Positions 57,979 through 64,000 of a DNA stretch of 64,000 nt are shown here, piece by piece. Below the pieces are notes generated by a model. That model was not told the DNA's origin. It made no database searches and was given only the letters and a program-made list of their open reading frames with translations. Numbering within the stretch: the stretch's first letter is position 1; the number at the start of each line of letters is the position of its first letter. The DNA is from Trichosporon coremiiforme (lineage: Eukaryota; Basidiomycota; Tremellomycetes; Trichosporonales; Trichosporonaceae). The stretch spans positions 372,001 through 436,000 of the forward strand of contig BCJJ01000018.1 in NCBI GenBank assembly GCA_039545355.1, written 5' to 3'. Both the position numbers and the translations under genes were made by a program.

Positions 57979-60464
57979 TTAGGCACCACCACCGGAGCGC
58001 TCGACGGGGATGGCGGGGACGGCTTCCGGGTCGACCTTCTCGTCAAGTTTGGCGAGGTGAGTGAAGGCAGACTCGATCTGGAGCTCCTTGAGGCCGGCGG
58101 CAATGTCGAGGAAGTCCTGGAAGTCGAGGGATCCCTTGCGTCCAAAGTCGACCTCGGAGAGGATGCGCGCGGCGGTGGCGTCGGACGCGTCGTAGCCCAT
58201 CTGCTTCATGGCGAACACGAGGTCGGCCTTGGTGATGCGGTTGTCGTTGTCAAAGTCAAGCGTGGCAAACTGCTCCTTGAGGCGCGCGAGCTCCTTGGGG
58301 CTGAACGCGGAGCGGGCGTAGAGCGCCGCCTCGGTGCTGTTGGTGAGGCCGAAGACGGGCACGTTTCCGCGGCGCTTCAGGTCGGACAGCTTGAGCTGCG
58401 TGTTCTCCGGCAGGCCCATCGACTTGAGGTACTGCAGGGCCTCGTCGAACTCCTGGTTCTTGCGCTGCTGGGACCAGTTCAGCTCCTCGCCCATAATGTC
58501 GATGATGGCGGGAAGGGCCTCGAGCGTCGCCTGCACGTTGAGGAAGGAAAGACGCGTGCGGCGGCCGATAAAGTCGGTCGCCTTGAGGGCGAACTCGTTG
58601 CGCACCGCGTAGCGCGCCTCGGCGTCGATGTAGGGGTAGAGCGGGGCGAGGCGCTCGCCGTGGATCGGCCACGAGAGTCCCGTCGGCTCAGCCATCGAGG
58701 CGACGGTCCACGCGCGGTCGCCGTAGGACTCGGCGAGGTGCTTGGCGACGGCCGTCTCGAGACCGAACTGCTGGATGAGCTTGATGTACATGGTGGGCGA
58801 CCAGGCGTGGGAGCCGACGAGCTTGAGGTGCTCGGTCTGGCAAGGGCCGTTGGGGTGCAGGTCGAACTCCTTGATCGCCGCGTCGACAGTCTCCTCGGCC
58901 ATGGCGCGGTACGTCGTCCACTTTCCGCCGGCAATCGTGAGCAGGCCGCCGGGGCTGATGTTGATCATGTGGTTGCGCACAAGCGACTCGGTGTTCTTAG
59001 CGTCCGGGTCGCGAACGAGGGGTCGGATACCCGACCACGCGGACAGAACGTCTCCGCGGCGCACCTTGATGTCGGGCGAGAGGTAGCGGCGCACCTCGTC
59101 GAGGATCCACTGAATCTCGTGCTCGGACGGGATCGGGTTCTGCGAGATCGACGACGGCGAGTCGGTCGTTCCCGCGATAACGTTGCCCTGCCACGGGAGG
59201 AAGAAGATGACACGGCCGTCAGAGGTCGCGGGGTCGAGGAGACCCATCGAGTTCGGGCCGTAGTAGTTCTGCTCATGTCAGCGATATAACCCATGGAAGT
59301 AGCCAATTTTTTGCTGGCTCGCTTATCAAGTCGCACCGCGGCTGTAGCGTCCGGCTATCGTTGCGGCCAGTGCTCCGCGCCACCCGGGACTAGCGGCAGG
59401 TAATTTTCTGGGTGACTCACGGGAAGGGTAATGTGGACTCCGGAGGAAGGGGCGACAATCTCCTGGGTCGTGGGCTCGTCGAGCTTGCGGAGGCCGTCAG
59501 AGAAGGGTCCAGTGGCGTTGATGACACCACGGCAGCGGATCGTGTACTCCTCGCCCGTCATGCGGTCGCGGACGGTGGCGGCGTAGATGCGGGGCTCGCC
59601 GTTGTGCTTCGGGTCGGGCTTCTTGTGGAGCTGGATAACGTCGGTCTGATTGGCGACGATGGCACCCTGCTGGACGGCAGTCGAGATGAGGGAGATGTTC
59701 ATGCGCGAGTCGTTGTGCTGGCCGTCGTAGTAGACGACACCACCGACCAGGTTCTGGGGGTTGAGCATGGGGAAGGCCTCGAGAGCGCGGTTCTTGCCCA
59801 TCCAGTAGGCGCCCTCCATGTTCTCGCCACCGGCAAGCAGGTCGTACATCTTGCAGCCGGCGTAGTAGTAGGGCAGCTGCCACCAGGTGTAGATCGGGAG
59901 GAGGATCGGCAGGGGCTTGGAGAGGTAAGGGGCAGTCTCGAGGAAGATCTTGCGCTCGTGCAGCGCCTCCTTGACGAGCTTGTACTGCTCGTAGTCAAGC
60001 TCCATGACCGCCTTCTGGAGGTAACGGACACCACCGTGGACGAGCTTGGTGCTCTTGGACGAAGTGCCGGAGGAGAAGTCGTCACGCTCGACGAGGGCGA
60101 CCTTGAGACCGCGCGAAGCCGCGTCCACAGCGGTGCCGGAGCCGGTTGCTCCACCACCGACGATGAGGAGGTCGAACACGTCGTCGCCGTCCTGCGGGAC
60201 GTAGTTGGGGTCAACGGGGCCGGGCTCGGGTCCACCCTCGCTTGTGCGCTTGATGAACACACCCGACGTGTGCAGGTGCGCCAGCATCTCGGCACGGGTC
60301 ATGGGCGCCCACAACGGGCCGGGACGCTTCTTGTTGGCCGCTGCGCGGTTCGTCTCGAGCAGCGTCGTCGGTCGCACCTCGGACAGGGCGTAGGCGCCGA
60401 CGACCGCCGAGGCAGCCGCCGCACCCATGAACGCTCGGCGCGCAATGGTGCCGCCGCGGAACAT
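57979..60464 (-). CDS. GUT2: Mitochondrial FAD-dependent glycerol-3-phosphate dehydrogenase with EF-hands
   Basis: Exons 60464-59421 and 59268-57979 give 777 residues. The inner-membrane enzyme oxidises glycerol-3-phosphate to dihydroxyacetone phosphate and passes electrons to ubiquinone. Residues 8-28 (ARRAFMGAAAASAVVGAYAL) form a presequence/membrane segment; FAD binding is GGGATGSGTAVDAASRG from about 103. SSGTSSKSTKLVHGGVRYLQ, TGPFSDGLRKLDEPTTQEIV, HITLP-NYYGPNSMGLLD and FFLPWQGNVIAGTTDSP are classic family blocks. The C-terminal region carries two EF-hand-like loops, D686-FDNDNRITKAD and D722-FGRKGSLDFQD, as in the animal enzyme; the second lacks some usual ligands. Calcium control is thus possible, at least through the first loop. 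The 152-nt intron ends ctgacatgagcag. Confidence 0.96.
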
Positions 60465-62670
60465 TGTTATTCAGTGGGATGTCTGGTCGAGAGTTAGCGG
60501 ATTGTCTGACGTTGAAATTCTAAAGCCGAGGCGAGTCAGCCGTAGCCCGGTAAGGCGCTGTTGCCTGGTCGGCTCTGCCAAGTCGGCTGCCCGTCGTAAA
60601 CCGCCGCAACACAGCGGAGGCATGCCACGACTCCCGCCTCCGATTCTGCGGGCACGCTCGGCGGAATGAAAAAGTTGACGACTCACGAAGGGGGAGAGTG
60701 GAGCTGTTGCCGTGAGGCGTGATACACTCAAATGTAAGCTTGCAGGTATGCACAAGACTTGGTGGTGGTAGGTGTGGAAGAGAGAGAGATGAGAGAGTCG
60801 AGAGGTGAAAAGCGTGTGCTCTGTTCTCGTTCGGCCGGTTTGTTGTTCTGGCTGGGCAGGCTGGCGGAGTGCTGACGGAGCTGCTGCGGGGCTGTCAGAG
60901 GAAAGGCACGGGGGGCTGCCAAAGACCCAGATGAGAAAACGCGTGTTGCGACTGCAGATGTGTCCCGCAGACATGACCCTGGGAAGGGCATAACCTCTCA
61001 CAAGGCCCTGGGGGGCATGCTGCCGTGCCTGTGTTTTTTGCAGGTTTGCGGCGCTCGCCTCTTATGAAAATACAGAGTCGACGATCCCCAATCCGGCCCG
61101 CGCCGGCGCGCTCGTCTTGCCTCTCGGTTTTGCCAAAAGCCGCATACCTGGCGCATCCGTTCAGCCTGTCCGGCAACGGTGGGCGCAGCGGCCCGGGGCA
61201 GCCGGAACAGAGTTGGGGATGCACTGCGCTTGATTGGCGTCAGACCGCCGGCGGATTGGCGCATACGACAGGATCCATAGCATATCGCACCCAGGCGGGC
61301 AGAGTCAGATTCCCAACCTGGTGCAAGTTGGGAATCGGCCCAGTTGGTCGCTAGCGTCGCTGGCGGCCAGCGCCGGCGCAAGTCACCGGCAGCTCCGGCG
61401 GCATCACCGGGGAGAACCTGGCGAACCTGGGTCGAGAACCTGCGGGGAAGGCTATTTGGCGTCGTGTCGAATCTCGCATCGGGTGCGCTCGTTGGCTCGA
61501 ATTGGCTCGCCGCCGTTGCGAGACTGTGGCCAGTGTGGGGGAGCACAGGGTGTGACGGCGGGGGTGGTTCAGCCACACCAGTCTGCTGCATCTGGTCCGC
61601 AGCGTCTGCATCTGAATCACCGCTTCGAGCCGCTGTGACGCTGCGTCGCTGGGATGATGCGAGGATTTGAGGACTTGAAGGGTGCAGAATGTCGTGCCCA
61701 GACACGTGCTCAGTTCCAACCCTTAGGCTCCCTTTCCCTAGACCCGCCCGTTATGCGCAAAGTCTGCGATGTCTGCGCGTCTGCCGCGGCGCGAAACCGA
61801 ACTGCACCAGAGGCACCAGAGGTACCAGAGCCGACAGTGCCCATCGTCCCAACAGCGACCAAGACAGGCTAAATCAAAGGGAGGGCAAGGGGCTAAGGAA
61901 ATCAGGGAGTTAGCCGGTAAGTCAGGCAAATGCAGGCAAAGCTTGCTTCGCCGCTGCGCCAGCGTTCGTCGGAGGCTTCAGCGGCGAGTCGCAGCGAGGT
62001 ACCATCGAGTCGTGGCCAGTCAGCGGCGGCCCTGTCCGAAATTCCCAACTTTGGTCTGCCCAGGCACGTGCACGCTGCGCAGTCGTTCGCCGCAGCCCTC
62101 AGCGCTGTCTGTTATACGCCGACAGACGCACCGTCGACCGGCCGTAACGTCATACGACTGCGTTCGACTCGGATTGGACATTGCACATGCAGGAGAGATG
62201 CAGGACATATGTAGGACCGTTGCAGGACAAACAGGACAGATGCAGGACATGCAGGAGGTTGCAGGATAGATGCAGGATAATCACAAGCATCACACGCAAG
62301 CGGCGTCCCCTCACCATGTCATACAGTCTAGTGTGCCGAGGTTGTGGGACGGCGCGGAAGGGACGCACATCACCATATGTCATCGTCGGCTCCCTCGCCT
62401 ATCCCTCACCGCTTCGCCGCCCCGACGCTGGAGCTTATTCGCGTCGCAACACATCGGCTGCTAGTGACGCATTGGACCGCCAGTGGGTCTGAACTGATCC
62501 GAACCCTTCGGTGCTCCCGACTCGGCCCGCACTCTCGGGCCACGGCGGACCCACGTCTGGCCGCGGCACGTGAAGCTGGTTGCAAGTTGCACGGTGACAT
62601 CTGACACTACTGAAACTGCCACGGTACGTACGTCTATTACACTTCTCCCTGTATATGTACTCCTCTACGC
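60465..62670. promoter_or_regulatory. Upstream region of GUT2 and 3' flank of NIC96
   Basis: About 2.2 kb without a supported gene. The part next to GUT2 is CT-rich on the minus strand (about 60755-60830) and may be leader. The minus-strand ORF at 60998-61705 (235 codons) has no homology I can see. From 61.7 kb the sequence holds short degenerate repeats (caccagag words near 61808, CAGGACA words at 62187-62280). Confidence 0.45.
62187..62280 (+). repeat. Degenerate TGCAGGACA tandem repeat
   Basis: About eight imperfect copies of (A)TGCAGGA(C/T)A-type units spaced 8-12 bp apart, e.g. atgcaggacatgcaggaggt. It is not coding in a supported frame. Confidence 0.75.
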
Positions 62671-64000
62671 CTAGAAGAACGCTGACATGGCGCTGAGCTG
62701 CTTGTAGACGTCGGGTCCGAGGCGGAGACGCAGCGTGCTCGCGAACTGGATGAGACACTGGGCCATGTGCTTGTAGCTCGCGAGGGTCTGCATGCGGCCG
62801 TGGTCGCCGTACGGGCTCTCCTTGAGCGCGGCCGTGAGGTCGTGTAGGCATCGCATGGTCGTGACAATGACCGTGTCGAGGTTGCTGACGACGGGGGCGT
62901 CCAGGAGCTCGCGGAAGTTCTGCGCGTAGCGCGCCACGCCGCCGGTGTCGTTGTCGAGCGGGAGGAGGTTGGTCGACTGGAACGTCTGCAGCGCCAGGTC
63001 GGGCCGCTTGGCCGCGTACTGCTCCAGTCCGGCGCGCAGCTTGAGCAGCACCTCGAGCGTGTCCCAGCTCCGGTCCGATACGCGGCCGCGCTTCATCATG
63101 TCGCTGCCGTACACGTTGTACACTGCCGTCGCGAGCGTGTCGAGGTCGGCGGCACCGCCGAAAGCGCCGCTGAGCGACACAGGGGCAGAGGTGCGCTCGA
63201 AGTGGGAGGACGAGCCCGAGAGAGAGTGGCCGAGCGCGCGGGTCACGACCTCGACGACCTTGTCGTACGCGCCCGCGAGGTGGTAGAGCTCGACCGACTC
63301 GGCGAGCGACGAGTCGTTCGCCGCCTGATCCGCAGCCGCGAGCACAACCTCACGCAGGTAGTCCTCCTGGTCGGACAGGCTGAGGAGGGCGAGGTCGCGC
63401 TCGATGGGTCCAGTCTCCTTCGTACCATCGGCGCGCACGCTGCCGAGGAGCTTGGTCCACTGTCGCGAGCCAATGACAATGTCGCGCACGAGGTCGAGCG
63501 CCGCCTGCTTCTGCTGTCCGCCGATCGGCGCCGGGGCATCCGAAGCGAGCGAGACGAGGTACGCATACTGCAGCGCAGCCTGGGGCTCGACGCGGTAGAA
63601 CGGCGCAACGTACAGCTGCGTCAGGCGAGCATAGTTGAGCGCCGGTCCGTTGTCCTCGACGAGAATTTCGCTCGTCGGCATATCCGGAACGCGGAGAGTG
63701 CCGTAGTACTGCATGGCGGCGGCGAAGTGCACCGCGTCCGCCTTGAGCGCCGGCTTCGAGTACAGGTATCCAACCGCACGCTCAAACTGGGCGGTGACAA
63801 GGAGCAGGTTGAACCACTTGAACGGGCGCTGGCCGTTGCTGTCGAAAGCGTCCGAACCGACCTTGAGCACATGCCGTCCGAGGTCGGCGAGGTCGTACTG
63901 CTCCTGCGGCGGGTCGCCGTCCTTGTTCTCCCGCGTCAGCGACAGCTGGAACCACACCCAGTCCTCCGTCGTGCCCGCAACCTTGACGTTCTTCTTGCTG
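62671..64000 (-). CDS. NIC96: Nucleoporin Nic96/Nup93, C-terminal part
   Basis: A single open frame from the right edge to the stop at 62671; about 443 codons visible, the 5' half lies beyond 64000. Nic96 is a linker nucleoporin of the nuclear pore inner ring. The helical solenoid is recognisable: VWFQLSLTRENKDG, DLADLGRHVLKVGSDAFDSN, KWFNLLLVTAQFERAVGYLY, DAVHFAAAMQYYGTLRVPDM, LNYARLTQLYVAPFYRVEPQ and AALQYAYLVSLASDAPAPIG, and the end LIQFASTLRLRLGPDVYKQL then SAMSAFF. Upstream codons to the edge read SKKNVKVAGTTEDW, so the frame continues past the window. No intron is needed in the visible part. Confidence 0.95.
   Translation of the reverse strand, partial: SKKNVKVAGTTEDWVWFQLSLTRENKDGDPPQEQYDLADLGRHVLKVGSDAFDSNGQRPFKWFNLLLVTAQFERAVGYLYSKPALKADAVHFAAAMQYYGTLRVPDMPTSEILVEDNGPALNYARLTQLYVAPFYRVEPQAALQYAYLVSLASDAPAPIGGQQKQAALDLVRDIVIGSRQWTKLLGSVRADGTKETGPIERDLALLSLSDQEDYLREVVLAAADQAANDSSLAESVELYHLAGAYDKVVEVVTRALGHSLSGSSSHFERTSAPVSLSGAFGGAADLDTLATAVYNVYGSDMMKRGRVSDRSWDTLEVLLKLRAGLEQYAAKRPDLALQTFQSTNLLPLDNDTGGVARYAQNFRELLDAPVVSNLDTVIVTTMRCLHDLTAALKESPYGDHGRMQTLASYKHMAQCLIQFASTLRLRLGPDVYKQLSAMSAFF

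Noticed and set aside
57901..60497. Long plus-strand frames (462 and 361 codons) over GUT2
   Set aside because: Antisense shadows of GUT2 of the same biased type; no motif and no splice signals.
60998..61705. 235-codon minus-strand frame between GUT2 and NIC96
   Set aside because: Arg/Pro/Ser/Ala-rich without motif or conservation hints, no leader or splice structure; most likely chance in GC-rich spacer.

Overview
The window is nuclear DNA of a GC-rich, intron-rich fungus, most likely a tremellomycete basidiomycete yeast and plausibly Trichosporonales. The evidence is short GT-AG introns (many 34-60 nt) with a CTRAC-type branch site just before the acceptor, CT-rich 5' leaders, an intron-containing tRNA-Glu, and fungal proteins such as a velvet factor, Mpp10, Nic96, Sec2, Gut2 and the trifunctional-type Fox2. 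The order-level placement is inference. No prokaryotic, viral or intact transposon gene was recognised.

Layout. Positions 1-1556 (minus) hold the first six exons of a velvet-family regulator that runs off the left edge; its G-rich (CT-rich on its own strand) upstream region reaches about 2.65 kb. From about 2.7 to 20.2 kb no gene could be recognised on either strand. This stretch has visibly lower GC than the coding half and only short chance ORFs, and is a candidate centromere or repeat graveyard. From 20.26 kb onward genes are dense: MPP10 (-), a 1097-aa low-complexity protein of unknown function (-), tRNA-Glu(CUC) with a 26-nt intron (+), PEX11-type peroxin (-), Tctex-type dynein light chain (+), a 2-oxoglutarate/Fe(II) oxygenase (+), FOX2 (-, ends SKL), phosducin-like PLP2 (-), a SET-domain lysine methyltransferase (+), PMP47/ANT1-type peroxisomal carrier (+), an unknown protein (-), an ICT1-type mitochondrial peptidyl-tRNA hydrolase (-), an Atf/CREB bZIP factor (+), a Sec2-type Rab GEF (-), 5-oxoprolinase (+, 12 exons), mitochondrial FAD glycerol-3-phosphate dehydrogenase GUT2 (-), and the C-terminal part of NIC96 (-) running off the right edge.

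How the genes relate. Most are unrelated housekeeping genes, as is normal for a fungal chromosome. Three separate peroxisome genes (PEX11, FOX2, PMP47/ANT1) lie within about 15 kb and together cover membrane elongation, beta-oxidation and ATP import. GUT2 adds mitochondrial glycerol oxidation further right. Several pairs are divergent with short shared promoters (PLP2/SET, SEC2/OXP1, PEX11/Tctex, ICT1-like/bZIP). Exon structures were built by hand from splice motifs, reading-frame continuity and family similarity; all joins listed keep frame.
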